Shown here: positions 1 through 14,044 of the stretch, one piece after another
How positions within the stretch are numbered: the first letter of the stretch is position 1
Layout: each line of letters begins with the position of its first letter
The notes under the pieces: model-generated
Told to the model about the DNA's origin: nothing
Databases searched by the model: none
Seen by the model: the letters and a program-made list of their open reading frames with translations, nothing else
Assembly (NCBI GenBank): GCA_020226215.1
Contig: CM035231.1
Coordinates: 54,774,876 to 54,838,875, forward strand
From: Sindora glabra
Lineage: Eukaryota; Streptophyta; Magnoliopsida; Fabales; Fabaceae
Direction: 5' to 3'
Length of the DNA: 64,000 bases
Made by a program: the position numbers and the translations under genes

Positions 1-1460
1 AACAATAGGGTCGGCTACTGCACCAATGCACATGCTGCACGTGAATTCCTTTTTTCCACTGATTGCATTATTAACGATAAAGTTTGTGGACATTGTCGCT
101 TGGACCCCCCTATAGGTTGAATTGTAGCCTTTTCGTCGAAGGACCCTTTTCTTTACCCATTTTTCTCTATTGGGAATTATATCGAACGTCTTCCATGCAC
201 AAAGTTCTTGCCCGCTTGTCCCTTTTTACCTTTCCACCGCTTGCCTTGATTTTGATTTGTTTCAAGTCCATGGGTTTTGCAAGTAGGAAGACAAAACTGG
301 GGTCGTTGCATTTATCCAGTTGGCCTCCTCAATGTCTCATTGAAGATACCTTAAATATATTTTATATAAAGAAGATAGCAAAATACTAATCAAATCAATT
401 CTTGTGAAAATTTAAGGATTGAACTTACCACTTTTAACCTTATCTTTAACCATATAAATGATTAAAATGATTTTGCGTTGTTTCGATACAATAGTAAAGT
501 TGATGTACTCCTTTTTTGTTTTTTTTCTTGGGGTAAAGGAGGAACTTAAATTAAACTACTAACCAGAAACAAGTCTAGGCAGGGTTCTGCCCATAATATC
601 TCCATACTCAAAAACCTTCCTAGGAGGACCACCCAATATACACGGCTCGTAACGAGAGCTATTTACACTTTTAGGTATACAATAAACCATTGATGCTACT
701 CAAATCCTAAATAAAGTTATCTATATTTAAGGGATGAATATTTATTTAATAAATTTTATTTAAATTAAGTTTACTGTTTAATAGTTTAAATTTGGATTTG
801 AATTTATTTAGTAAATATCTAATGAGTCTCGAATCCTTTTTAAGTAATTTGTTAATATTAATTTATGCGATACATGAATCTATTTCTTATAAATATTTAA
901 TGGATTTTGAGGATTACATTAAACCTTCTTGAATAATTTATTCTATAATTAACATATTATTATATAAAAATTAATATTATTATATTTATGAGAATATTAT
1001 GATAGTTTATTTAATATATATAAATTTATATTAAATTAGAAAGATGTTTTAAAATAATATTATAATTTTTTATAATATTAATTTGTACAATACATGAATA
1101 TTTAATTAAAACATAAACAAATAATTATCTATGAGTTAATTTAATACAATATTTATTTGATAAAGTTAATAATAATGTAATTCACTTTTACACTAAAGTG
1201 AAAGCTAACATGGATAGTATGGATTGATTAAAATAAAAATGAATGTAATTCATAATTGCTATGCATAATCATTATCAATAGAAAAAGAATAACTTTTTAT
1301 TTTTATTAAAAATATTTCAAATTATATTTTTATTATTAGATTCAAATGAATCTATTTTAAATATTTTAATCAAATTTTATCAAATTTTTAACAAATTTGA
1401 ATCTTTAATGAATTTATAATAATGATTTCTTAAAAGATTTGTATCTAATTTAGTTTAGAT
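1..1460. other. Intergenic DNA, no gene recognised
   Basis: The first 400 bases are less AT-rich than the rest and hold a 101-codon open frame on the plus strand (84-389). Its translation has no domain or compositional sign of a real protein. From about 700 onward the sequence is very AT-rich with many short TTA/TAA runs. I see no RNA gene or structured repeat here. Confidence 0.5.
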
Positions 1461-1463
1461 TTA

Positions 1464-2046
1464 GACTCTGTTTTGTATAAATAACTGATAAATTAATTAA
1501 GAATTAATAAGTTAACTAAAATATTTCTTAAAATTAGCTGTTTAGTTAATTAGGATTACAAAATAATATAAAAGAATATATTAATACAAATATATATAAT
1601 TAAAATAATTTATATTTATCTAAAAATTAAATTATATTAATATAATTAAAAAGTTTAAAATAAAAGTATAATTTTTAATATTTAATTAATTATATTTTAT
1701 AAACTTATATATTTATTTACTTATATAATTTTTATTTTATTATTTATTATTTATTATAATTTTTTAACATATAATTAATTATATTTTTTAAAAATTACTT
1801 AAATTTATATTATAAAAGATATGAATTGTAAATTAATAAAAAGAATAAGGATAGATTTAAAAAAAATTTAAAAAATAGTAGTTTATAAGTTATAAATTAC
1901 TCTAAGTAATTTATTAAATTAGAACATATAAGTTACCTGAAGTAGTTTATAAATTAGTGTGAGAAACACATTTAGAAGTTAACTTATAACTTATTGATTA
2001 AGTCAATAAACTATAAGTTAACTTATTTGTTATGCGAAATGAAGCC
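1464..2046. mobile_element. Tourist-like MITE, copy A
   Basis: This is a 583-bp non-coding element and the first of four related copies in the window. The ends form a terminal inverted repeat: the left end reads GACTCTGTTTTGTATAAATA and the right end, reverse complemented, reads GGCTTCATTTCGCATAACAA. It is flanked by TTA on the left (1461-1463) and TTG on the right, which looks like a 3-bp duplication with one change. A 3-bp TWA target and GG(C/A)-type ends fit the PIF/Harbinger (Tourist) class. The interior is rich in TTATAAGTTA-like palindromes. It encodes nothing and would depend on a transposase supplied elsewhere. Confidence 0.65.
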
Positions 2047-2049
2047 TTG

Positions 2050-5000
2050 ATCTACCTAAATTCAATTCATGACATATTTAATTGATAATACTCTTTGTTA
2101 CTATAGTCAAAGTTATACGTAACTATATCTAAGACAATTAATGTTTTAAAGAAATTATAATAATAAAAATACTTTAAGAAATGTTTATAATTAAGTTGAA
2201 AATTTTATAGCAAATTTATAATAATATAGAAGGAAGACAGAAAATGCTGATCATTGTAATCTTTTTTTTTAGTGTTCGGATCATCTCCAATAATTGCAAA
2301 TGAAATTAGATGATTTAAATAAGTGAATTTTTCTACACTTTCATGAAATTAATACTAATCGAAGGTGGATGATCTAAATCCCTTGTTTTAATGGAAAAAA
2401 TGTTTTAAATGACTAAAACATTAACTTTATCAATCCAAGTTAAGAAGTGTTAAAAAAATGTTTAGTTTAAATTAAAATTTTTTTAAATAATTAAACCATT
2501 AAATACATAGATAATTCCCTTCCAACAAACATTATATATTATATAAACTAAAGTCTTTCAACACGTATTTCTTATGCTTATATTAAATATACAAAAACAC
2601 GCATTCGTAAAATTCAAAACGAAATGATTCTAGATCTCTTAATAGTGTATGGTATTGATGGTGAGTTTATTAAATGTCACTCTAACTTGCATCTTTTCTA
2701 TTGAAAAATTGAACCCTAACCCAAAAAAAAAAAAAATGCAGTCATGTGTGACCAAAGTAAATATATTAGTTATGAAATAAATTACCAAGGGAAATCTTTA
2801 GTTCCAATTCCGTGGCATGTGATGCCCACATGGCATTGGGGGAAATGGGAATATGGAAGACTCAGCTATGGGCAAATGGACCTACCCTTGTGGGGCCTTA
2901 CTAGTCCTTCATTCTATCCACTTTTCCAACTTTGACACAAAATTATGCCCTTTTCTGGCTTTCGAAATGCAGTCAAAGGATTAACGTGCATTGAACAAGT
3001 TAAAAAAAAAAAAGAAATCAATGTGAATTGGACTGTGACGGTGCCGGTGATTCTAATCATGGGTTGACAAAGACATTCACCGACTTTTAAGCAAACCTTT
3101 TAATTTGTGTTGATAATATAATGACTAATTAGTATTATTATAATTAAGTTTCCGATAAATATTTTTAATCTTATTACAATCTTGAAAATTTCAGTACTAA
3201 TATTATTATTTATTCTCTTAAAAGATTTAATTTTGAATTACTCTTAAGAAATTAATTTTATATTTTATACTATTATGTATCCACATATTGTACATTATTA
3301 AAAAATCATTAAAAATATTTTAATATTGACAAGATTTCTACTTACTTTTATTTTTTTTTAATGATACGCATTATATTTTACTTACATTAAGAAGGATCAA
3401 ATTTAAACTTTTTTTAAAGTTTAAAAATTATATTTTTATGCCGATACCTTTGATAATATAATGATATTTAATGTTTTTGTTATAAGGGTTTTACTTTCTT
3501 CTAATCCTAAATTCCAACTGTCAACTTTACATATGTATTGAATTATCATTTCCCTCGTTATAAAAAAAATATATACATCTTTATTCTTAAAACTTATTTA
3601 ATTGCAATGTTAAAATATATGTCTCATCGAAACGGAAACGTAAAATTAAAATATTTCCCCAATGCAGCTACATCTGTTTTAAAATTCTTAATCACCCAAT
3701 AGCTTCCCTTCAAAGTGTGTCTGATCTTTGGTTACAACAAATAAATTAATTATAAAATAAAATAAATTAAAAGTATGGTCACATTATAAGCAAGAGATAA
3801 TCAAAGTCAAAATATTACCATATCTTTTAGAAACCTGAAACCCATTTAATCAATTCAATCTTATGTCAGTAACATAATAATATATCCATTTTTTAATTTT
3901 TAATTGGGTATTTGTTTTTTCTATGAAAGCAAAGTTAATATTTTATGAAGTTTAATGACATTAATTTAATTATATGGTATAAAGTAAGTGGGATAATGCA
4001 TAGAACTCATTAATGGAACAGTTCATCCCCTTTGCTCATGTTTTGAATTTCTAAGATTTCCAATTAAATTGCAATTCAGAATATGGATTTTTTTCTTGAT
4101 CCATTTTTGAAGATTTAGAGATTTAGATAAAATCATTATAACTCCTTTTAATTATGAATTTAAATTCCCTTCAACATTAATTATTTTTTAAATAAATAAT
4201 TCTTTTCACGAAGATTCTTTAGCACTCAAAGATTGATGAGCTTCTAATAACACCTTGACCATAGAATCGAAATAACCTCTCAATTTTATGTTTTTCTTTT
4301 TTTTAAAATGGACCATTTTAAAATTCCATTTCACATGCAATGTGACTGACAAATGAACATGTTAAATTATTGATGTTTTTTTATATGTGAAATAATGTTT
4401 TAAGTAATAATGAAGTGAGATTATTGGCGAGTGGTGTTCACATGTTGACAGAGTGCATGTTTTGGCATTTAATTTGTGGTCGGCCTTAACTTTTCTTGTT
4501 ATGTATATAGTCTGTGTGCCCTTATTATTACTACATTTTTTTTTTAATCCATTCTTTGTTCTCCTCGAATTTTTTGACCTCATTAACCAGTTTTTATGCC
4601 TTCCAAGATGGAATATTCCAAGTTTGTTGTAAGCACATAGTTCATTGAACACATTTTGAGTTATTATTTTAATAAAATAACCAAAATTTGGCTGAATTTA
4701 AGTTTTTTTTTTTTAAAAAAAAGGATTGTGACGATGTTAAGAAGAGGCTGAAGAGCAATCTATTTATCATCTGAACGTAAACCTAACTCTAATTGTATTT
4801 TTCTTCTTCTTCTTCTTCGTCTCCTTCTTGTTTTTTCAATACAAGTTACTTTAAATCACTACCGAGGACCCTGGTTGAGGGGTTGAGGGGTAAGTGTATT
4901 GACCATAATGGGGCTGCGAACAAATTAAAAATATAAATTTTTAGTGTGTAATGTAACATTAATTCATAATTCAAAGTCAATTTTAAATGAATCAAGCTGA

Positions 5001-5622
5001 GTTATTATATAAGATGAACCTAGATTTTATATAATTTAATTCATATTATTTGCAAGCTTAATGGAAATAAAAAATATTTTATATACTAGAAATAAATAAT
5101 ATAATATATAAATTATATTTATATGTAGCAAATTGTTTGTCTAATTTCGTTTCATTTAGGCTTATACATAGTTTAAGTCCAAATTTAAATTTGATTATTT
5201 CATATTCAACGAGAAATTTATATTAAATAATGTATAACTTAATTATTTATATTTATATAAGTTTATTTAGATTCAATTTGAGTTTAAATTTTTCAAATTC
5301 AATAAATTAAAGCTTACATTTGAATTCTCTAATTATGCTAAAATTGGGCTTCAACAAATAAATAAGTGTTTCAACCAATTAAAATTGTAGGAAAATATAT
5401 AATTAATACAATTCTAACTAATAAAGCAAAAGGCAAAATTCAGGTACACAGTACATTAGCAGAACTTAAACCTTCAACTCTATACTCTAAATAATACTAA
5501 TAATGCAAGCTTTAATTATGAGTGATAAATGTGTACATAATTTGTTAGTGTAAAGGCACAAAATTGCATACAAATGAAGTAATTCTAGAAGGACACGTTC
5601 TCTTTCGTGGGTACAAACTTGC
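2050..5622. other. Intergenic DNA, no gene recognised
   Basis: This is AT-rich sequence with several poly(A)/poly(T) runs. A less AT-rich patch at about 2740-2960 contains a 63-codon plus-strand frame with no recognisable domain; it may be a gene relic but I cannot support a call. A short CTT-repeat tract lies near 4800-4830. No promoter, RNA gene or transposon end stands out. Confidence 0.4.
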
Positions 5623-5768
5623 CTTGAGGATGAGAGCACATCAAAACCAGTTGGAAACTCTGGGGATCCTACTATTTCGCTCGTAGAAGGCAACTGGCAG
5701 AATCTTCTCATATAATTATTCAGACGTGTCGCAATGGCTGCTGCAAATGATTTGAAGCCAGTAGAGTG
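5623..5768 (-). pseudogene. Candidate orphan exon, unknown protein
   Basis: A 146-base stretch on the minus strand has the features of an internal exon. It is preceded by a polypyrimidine tract and AG acceptor (CCTTTTCTCTAG, cut at 5769/5768). It stays open through 48 codons with a balanced residue mix, including the stretches SFAAAIATRLNNYMRRFCQL and EIVGSPEFPTGFDVLSSSR. It ends at AAG|GCAAGT, a strong donor of the rare GC-AG type. Base composition is clearly less AT-rich than the surroundings. I do not recognise the protein, and no neighbouring exon is visible, so this is probably a fragment left by a dispersed or deleted gene. A chance frame remains possible. Confidence 0.35.
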
Positions 5769-6360
5769 CTAGAGAAAAGGTACATAGATTTAGTGACTTT
5801 GCTTGATTTTTTTTTTTTTTTGGTTAAAAAAAAGGATGCTTCACCCTTGCTACCATCCATATATTTATATGCCACTAACTTATGAAGTTGGGTTCATGTT
5901 AGCATGTTTCCTGATTTCTAAGAATGGGTGAATATTGTATGCTGAAGAGGATTAGTGAGCTATTTCCACTAGTAAATCATAATGCAAAAACATGCTCGAT
6001 AAAATTGGGGTTATCATGCATAACTACAACTTAAACTTTCTGTAACTTTTTCATCTCAAAACAAACTGATTCAATGTCTAGTCACCTCCTTTTTATTTTA
6101 CTAGAAAAAGGCATGGGTCATCCCTGCAAACTACGACTTTCCCTTATTCGGTTGAATGAAGGGACATCATCAAGTTATTGGGGATTCTGTGAAAAACTAG
6201 TTGTAACAATATGATTGATTCAACTTGTTTGTACTTTGATCATAACGTGTGCAGTGTAATAGAATGACAGTTTGAATCTCATTCATCCCATTTTCCTTCC
6301 TCTAATTCCTTTCTTCATTAGGGTTAGGGGTGTTTTCCTTCCTTTAATTCCCTTCTTCAC

Positions 6361-6915
6361 TAGGGGTGATCATCGGTTAGTTAATAACGGTTAAAACTAT
6401 TTTTTAATTTAACCGTTCTTAATTGAGATGTATTTTTTTTCAACCGACCGAATCGGATTATATAATTTTAACCGAATTTAACCAATAAGTTTGGTTTCGG
6501 TTGGTTAAGTTCAGTTTTGTTTAGTTTAAAATCTAAAAAAAAATTTCAAAATTGCTTAAATGAATTGATTTAAATGTTAAAATTAATTTATAAATATATG
6601 TTAATACCATAATTCCATTAATATAATTACAATAAGAAGTAATTAAATATTAAATTACAAAAATAATCAATAAAATTTTAAATATGAATTTTCAAACAAA
6701 AAAATTAATATAAATTTTCTGTTAATGTCGATTAAGTTCGGTTAATTGTGGATATTGCAATTAAGAATTTTCATCCGTAATTAACTAACCAACCGTAATC
6801 TATAAATTTTTTATTCCATTTTTAATCAATAGTAAGACATTAATCATTTTTAATCGACTAACTTCGTGTTCAATCGATTGGTTAAAAGTAGGTTAAAATT
6901 TTTTTATCACCCCTA
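6361..6915. mobile_element. hAT-type MITE with perfect 8-bp TSD
   Basis: The element is 555 bp and starts TAGGGGTGAT and ends ATCACCCCTA, a perfect 10-bp terminal inverted repeat. It is flanked on both sides by TTCTTCAC (6353-6360 and 6916-6923), an exact 8-bp target duplication. An 8-bp duplication and TAGGG-type ends are diagnostic of hAT-superfamily transposition. The interior carries dispersed CGGTT/AACCG motifs in both orientations, which may be subterminal transposase-binding repeats. It has no coding capacity. The intact duplication suggests fairly recent insertion. Confidence 0.85.
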
Positions 6916-6923
6916 TTCTTCAC

Positions 6924-8510
6924 CCAAGACAAAAAATTAATTAATCCTTTATTTGGATTTATGGGAAAAAGGTTAAAAGAAAAGATATGGGAAAAAGGTT
7001 GAAAATAAATATTTAATTATTTAGATATTATTGATGTGAAAAATAAAAAGATTTAAAAAAACACCTTAGAAATTAACAAAATATTTTCTCATTAAATAAG
7101 TGTAAAAAAAGATAGAAAACTTGATAATTATATAATTATCCTTTTGTCAAATTTATTAGATAACTTTGTTGACTTGCAATAAGAGCAATTTTGTTATTTT
7201 TACTTTTCAATTACATTAAATAAAAATTAATATTTTTATCATTTTCTTTCCACTTATTTTTTATACATCCAATTAATAAGTAAAAATGTACTGTTTCATA
7301 TTTTTTCCACATTTTTAACTATTTTTTCATACTTTTTCTTACTACATCTAAACATATAAACATATGATAAATTAGGTAGGATTTCAATTTGATTACAAAG
7401 AATATCTTAACTATTATCTTCTCGAGCCAACTAAAAACTAATCATTTGTATTTTAACTATCACCCCCTCATCCTTTTTTATCCGTCGTCTAAAATTATTT
7501 CGTGAAAAATTAAAAAAAATTAATTTATTCTATTTAGCTTGATTTTACTTCATAAAACTACTATTTACTTTAATAATTAAAATTTAATTCATTATTCTCA
7601 TCATAAAGTCTCAAGTAGTTAAGAGTGAAGAGAGAAATATGATAAAATAATTTGGTTGATACTTTTCATGATGAATGTATAGATTATAGAGCAATTAAGC
7701 ATTTATTACAAATAAAAGGGATAAAATTAAAAAAATTAATGATTTGTTGAATTTATAAAGTAATAAATAAAAAAGAATAAAGAATTTCATCGAAAACTAA
7801 TAAATAAAAAGGAACACAAAGGATATATATCTTCTCAAAGTATAACATCAAGAAATAACCCGAGCATTTTTGCCTCAATAGTTTGTTTGGATAGGGGAAA
7901 ATAAAGAAAGGAAGATATGTGTTATTCTTTTCTTTGTTTAGAAATTTTAGCCTTATTTGATAATTAACTGATAATTATAACAATTAACTAATTCAACTAA
8001 CTATTAATTGATAATTTATTGCATTAGTTAATTTAACTAACTGATTGTATTAACTACTTGAATAAAAATGTTTAATAAAATTAACTATTTATTATTAGCC
8101 ATTTGGATATAAAATGATGTATAAGAATACGAGTATATTTTATGAGTTATTTAAGTATTCTTTTATTTTAATATTTTAAATTTTATATATTAATTAGTAT
8201 ATTAAATTTTCTTATAAATAATATGTTATTATAATTTATTATTAAATTATTGGATTTTTTAAAATTAAATAATTTTTATAAATAATATTATAGATTTATT
8301 GTATTAAATAATTTTTAAAATTATTATAATTTATTATTAAATTATTATATATATATTATAAATAATATATTATTATATATTAGATATTTTTTAAATTAAA
8401 TTAATAGTATTTTTATAATTATTAAATTTTTTAGGAAGAACAAAATGAAAAATATGAAAATTTATTAGGGATAATTTGGTTATTTTTACCAATCAGTTAA
8501 TTAAAAATAT
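6924..8510. other. AT-rich intergenic DNA
   Basis: No gene is visible. Around 7947-8110 there is a dense run of TTAACTAA/TTAGTTAA palindromes that recalls the ends of further MITE-like elements, and 8200-8400 is almost pure A/T. I cannot place element boundaries with confidence. Confidence 0.4.
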
Positions 8511-9132
8511 TAATCCCCTCAATTTTTTCAATTTTGACATTTTAAAATTAATCAATTAATTAAATTAATTGATTGTTAAATGTCAAAATTAGTTGATTGT
8601 TAAGTCAATTTAGCTAATAGCTATTGAAAAAGCTGCTAACTAAACATCTCCTTTGTTTAAGAAAGGGAAGGCAATGGAAGTTTATGGTTAACTATTTAAA
8701 ATCTTCCACTCTTTAATATTTTATTTTCTTCCAAATTGGATGTTTTGAAAGGTTGTTTATTTAATTTATAATTTTAACCTTGTTTTGTTTTTTAATTTAT
8801 ATTTATATTTACATTCTTAACATTTCATTATTAATCCCCTCAATTTTTTTATTTTAAAATTAATCAGCTAATTAAATTAACTGATTATTAAATATTAAAA
8901 CTAATTGATTGTTAAGTCAATTTAGCTAATAACTATTGAAAAAGCTGCTAGCTAAACATTTCTTTTGTTTAAGAAAGGGAAGGCAATGGAAGTTTATGGT
9001 TAACTATTCAATTAATATTTTATTTTCTTCCAAATTGGATGTTTTGAAAGGTTGTTTATTTAATTTATAATTTTAACCTTGTTATGTTTTTTAATTTATA
9101 TTTATATTTACATTCTTAACATTTCATTATTA
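8511..9132 (+). repeat. Tandem direct duplication, two units
   Basis: Two consecutive head-to-tail copies occupy 8511-8831 (about 321 bp) and 8832-9132 (about 301 bp). Both begin TAATCCCCTCAATTTTTT, share the block AAGAAAGGGAAGGCAATGGA, and end in CTTAACATTTCATTATTA. The second copy has small deletions and scattered substitutions. Nothing in either unit is coding. Unequal exchange or replication slippage would explain the arrangement. Confidence 0.9.
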
Positions 9133-10384
9133 TTTAGATTTAAATAAAATATATTATTTATATATAGTATAAAAATATTATAATTATGAAAAATTTTCTA
9201 ATAAAAAATGTAAAATTATCTTTTTTATTGATAATAATTAGATCTTACAATTATGACTTATATTTATTCATACCCATATTTATTAATATTTTGATATATT
9301 CATATTAGTTTTGAGATGAATGTAAATTGGATCACTATTGACCTTGAAAATAAAGGTCAGGTCAAAGCTAGGAAAATTTTTTATTAAATATTTCACTAAA
9401 AAATTATGAGATTATTGTATGTTAGCTTATTATATATAACATTTTTCAAAGAGAAATTTTTTTAGAGGAAAAATTTGGATGGACATATTTTTTGAAGAAT
9501 TTTTTTTTAATGGTAAAAAATTAATTTATTGATTAATTTTTTAAGAAATGGTAAAATTGTATAAATGTATACTAATTAGTTATGTATTTTGATAACCCTT
9601 TATTATCTTTTCTTATACAATTTTAGATATCCAAACAAAAGGAAGGGAAGTCAGAATTTAATCTTATGTTCTCCTCTCCTTTGTCTTCCATTGTTTTCTT
9701 TTCTCTTATTCTCTTAACTTCCAAACACTCCATTAGAGAAAATCAGTCTTACTCCTATATCAAGGGAAAATTTTTATATTGAAAGAGAGGCACATAAATA
9801 AATTTAAAATTGGATGTGATTTTACATAGACTTCACATAATTGTGTATGGAAAATACTACAAGTATAAAAAATAGATTTCAAAATTAAGTTTCAAATATA
9901 TCTATTGGATGGATTTTTTTATAGATTTATCATATCATTCTGTATTTAATGATAGTTCAACAAAACCTAATTTTGAATTCCATTTTTTATGCATACTACT
10001 AATCGTGTATTGTCCACTATATTAATATTTATTTTTAAAGTAGGATGTTTTCTTCACTCTAAACAAGGGCAAAGCATAATATCAGGTGGGAAAATTTTCC
10101 AATGTTTTTACAAAGATTGTCAACAAGTTATATTTCGATTCCTTAAAAAATGTCGTTTAATTTTGCCCCTACTCGAGTTAAGGTATAACTTCTCATTGTC
10201 CGAAAAGGAAACGCATTTGTAATCGATGAATACTTGATTGATGAAGAAGTCTATGTTGTGAAACTTTACGTAAATTTGAATCAAATATGTTTAACTTTTG
10301 GTATTTTAGTAACGTAGTTATATATAATATTATTTTAAAGATTTTAATTTCTATTATTATTGAATTTGAAATTCATAACTTTAC
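9133..10384. other. Intergenic DNA, no gene recognised
   Basis: AT-rich sequence. A 77-codon plus-strand frame at 9989-10222 shows no recognisable motif and is probably chance. No transposon ends or RNA genes are visible. Confidence 0.4.
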
Positions 10385-10387
10385 ATA

Positions 10388-10455
<68 letters not shown>
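10385..10455. repeat. (TA)n microsatellite
   Basis: About 71 bases of nearly uninterrupted TA dinucleotides with a single C interruption near 10406. Confidence 0.97.
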
Positions 10456-10457
<2 letters not shown>

Positions 10458-10545
10458 TGAATTATTAAAAATTATAACTACACAAGCATAGAACACAATA
10501 TTGGTGACTTATTTCTTTTACTAATCGAGTTGGTAAGTGTGGCCG

Positions 10546-11483
10546 TACTGGTGGTAAAATTGAAAGATATCCATCAACCCATTCAATTTTTTTATTTTTT
10601 GCATCAATTTAAATTCATTCATAATATTTTTTTAACAAGTTAAATGGATGGATAGAATATTAATATATGAATAAAAGGATTGTTTATAATTCATATATGG
10701 ATGTCCATTACTTTAAATTTTTATTCTATAATTAAAATATATATTTTAAAAAATGATATTAAAAAATTCACGATATTTCATACTACAATATAAATATCTT
10801 ATTATTATTTTTATTTTTCTTAATTTTTGTCAATCTTATATAGTAATATAAAGCTAAGGATTAATATATTTGATCATGAAATAATATATTTTAATTAATT
10901 TATTTTTCTAGATAATAAAAGAAGTTTTAGAACATCATTCAAAGTGATATCTCTCTCAAATAAGGATAGAAGTAAGCCACCTACTATAAGTAGCTTACTA
11001 GTCCTTATTAACCTAACATATTTTTAGCTTGATTAAGCCTAAGTTTAGGTCTAATTTTTTATTTGTTTTATAAAATAAGTTAGGTCATACTAATTAAAAC
11101 TGAACCTATTAGCTTTTGAAGCCTATATAGTTTATTGGTCTAAATAGGCTTAAAAGCTAGGTCAAACTTAAAAAAAATTAAATTGGGAGTAAAATTAAAA
11201 ATTGAAAATTTTTAATAATAAAAATTATTTGCTAATACTAATAGTGAAAAAATAACAATAGTATAGACTATAGTGGTGATAAAGGTAATATAATAAAGTA
11301 ATATAAAATAATAATAGTTAAATGGGTAAATGGATAAATTGAATTTGACTCTTTATGTAAGGGTTATGGATCAATCCATGTATTATATAAAATTTTAATT
11401 AAGTCATAAATGGATAAAAAAAATCAACAATAACCCATTCATTAATAATTCAATTTAAATCTATCAATTTGCCACCACTAGTA
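10546..11483. mobile_element. Possible decayed hAT-like element
   Basis: The left edge reads TACTGGTGGTAAAATTGA and the right edge, reverse complemented, reads TACTAGTGGTGGCAAATTGA, an imperfect inverted repeat about 940 bp apart. The interior includes a second inverted pair built on AAGCCTAAGTTTAGGTC and GTCTAAATAGGCTTAAAAGC near 11035-11155, which may be a nested element. I found no convincing target duplication, so the assignment to hAT rests only on the end motif. Confidence 0.35.
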
Positions 11484-14044
11484 ACATGCTTGGTATGACT
11501 GAATGTAATAGAAAGGATTAAAAAAAAAATTCATTTGATAGGCACTATATAATAAAAATGTTCATTTCATGAGAAATGGTCATTTCATCAAATAATGGAA
11601 TACCTTTTTATAGTAAAAGTGATAGATGCTTTTATTTGTGAAATAACTTTTTGACATCCTTATTATTCTTTACATTTTTCATGTATTTCAATATTATTCT
11701 TTATTAATAAATAATAAAATAATATTTATAATATTTTTCTATTCAAATATTTAGATAGTTATGTTTTTAATAATAAAATTTAAAATGAAATATTTTTATT
11801 TTCTTTATAAAAGTTATTAAAAATAAAAATTTGATAAATTAAATTTTTTATTATTTTATTATGTAAAATTTTGTGTTAATTATAATTTTCATAATTAAAT
11901 TTAAAATATAATTTTTTTATCATTGATTATATCATATTTTTTATTTACCGTATATTATTATTTTACTATTTAATGTATGTGTTGATTGTAAATTATTTAT
12001 ATATTCAATTATAAATAAATAAAAATAATAATATATATTTTTATTTATATAAATATGATTTCAATTTCATATTCTCTTTTTATTTTTAAAGATATTATTA
12101 TCTATGGTCAATTTTTTTCATTCTATTTTTACAATATTTATTATATCAAATATAATAATAGAATAAAATATTAATTTTATCATTTCATTTCATTCAATTC
12201 TTATCCTTTTCATTCTATTTTATTCTATTCTATAGCACGGAGAACAGCGTGAAGATGCACAAGAGAGATGAACCAAACATGGCCTAACTAAGATGAGATA
12301 TATCTGGACATGTTATATTAGGACATTATATTTAAGAAGGAGGTTTGGCAAAGTGCGCGCTAGACCAAGTACAATACAATTTGGTCTAAGCTGCCAACTA
12401 TATCTTCGCACAAATAATTGATGTCGTACCACTCCCAAGGGTAAAAGCATAAAGCATTGGTCCAAAACAATTTAAAAACTTCAATAAAAACTTGTGTACG
12501 TCCGTCCATTATTGAAATCATGCTTCAACTTTGTTGTGAAAAATCAGTGGTCACAAGTAGGAAATTAAATAAGGTTCACATATTGTCTCTTAAAGAAGGA
12601 AAATTTGTCCCCACACCCACATTTGTTTTGGTATTTTTATTCACTCCAATCATTTTTGTTGGCTAGCTAGGTTTAAAGACCTATAACTACTAGGACTTTA
12701 GTTATTTAAGATATACGTGTGATATGTCTATACATATATTGTGAGCAGAAATAAAGTTAGATTAAAAAATAATGAGAGAACTGAGATTCTGAATTATAAA
12801 CGATGCAAAATTTGTATAAAAATCTAAAATTTTGTCAACAAATCAAGTGTATCAAAATATACAAAATTTCATTAATAATTGTTGATTCGGTTACAATAAT
12901 TTGAATTTTAAAGTATCTCAAGTTCAAAAAATTTTGAATATGATATTTACAATTGTTATTATTTAAACAAGATTTATCATTTACTGTTTGTGATTCGAAT
13001 AAGGATTAATTTTATATCAAAAGTGCAGAAATATTTGAGTGTAAATAAAAAATATAATAATTTTCATTATAATTATAAGAAAATTTTATGATTTTTAAAA
13101 TTGAGAGTTACAGTCACCTTAAACATGTATGATGTATTGGCTTGTGTGTTTTATTCGCTTTCATCTGATTGGCAATGCACTGATGTTAGAATATTTTTCG
13201 ATATAGGTCTCTAACATCCAATTTTAACAGTCAAGTTTTGTAGTGAGTTCATTGAAAAAAAATCATCTTACAAGTACTTATTGTCTCTAATTGAAAATTA
13301 TCAATTCCTTTCTAGGCATAAATCTCCAAGAGATTTTTGGATAAATCTACTACTAAAGTTTTTCATTCAATTCTTGGGCACCGCCGAAATCACTAGATCA
13401 CCTAATCGCTACACATTGGAACTTCACAAAGAATTAGGGAAAAATAAATTAGACATTTAATTTTTTTTTCGTTTTTACAGTAATGTAAAGAAATTTGAAC
13501 TTAATACTTATGGCATATTATTCAAATATCTCACAATTAACTCACCACCTAATAGGTTTAACTAATTTAACCTTGAATTATATGAAATATATATAAAAAA
13601 AAAAAACAAAAGTATCATAAATTATAAGCAATATAAAAAAATTGTGATATGACTCCAAAATACTTTATCTATCTGCAATATAAATTGCTTAGATCGGCTC
13701 TATGTGGTTTGCTCCATTAAGATTTTGGCCTCTTAAAATAATTTTCTTGTTAAAAAATAAACAGAATTTGCATGTTTCATTGCATGATATTTCTCATTTT
13801 CTAATTAAAGCTAGCCAAATTGAATTAAGCAAGCAAGCTACGGTGAACAGGACTTCATAACCAGGCTAGCTATGTGACCTGCAAAGCGGTGTTTTCGGGT
13901 TAAAGTTGAGATATGTTGTTAAATCTACCATTTACATGGTTTTTACTCCTTGATTTTGTGGCTATAAAGAGCTATAAAGAAGATCACATAATAAAAGCAC
14001 GCAAATACATTTTTTTCCATAAACAAAATATCTGAAGCGAATAA
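11484..14044. other. Intergenic DNA, no gene recognised
   Basis: AT-rich sequence without a supported gene. A 69-codon plus frame at 12457-12666 has no recognisable domain. Nothing resembling a promoter with a downstream ORF is visible before the copia LTR at 14045. Confidence 0.4.

Noticed and set aside
84..389. 101-codon plus-strand ORF as a gene
   Set aside because: No domain, no promoter and no sensible composition; it is at the window edge, so a partial exon cannot be fully excluded.
2744..2935. 63-codon ORF (Trp/Pro-rich) in a less AT-rich patch
   Set aside because: It follows an A-run with no start context and no recognisable motif; kept only as a note in the intergenic entry.
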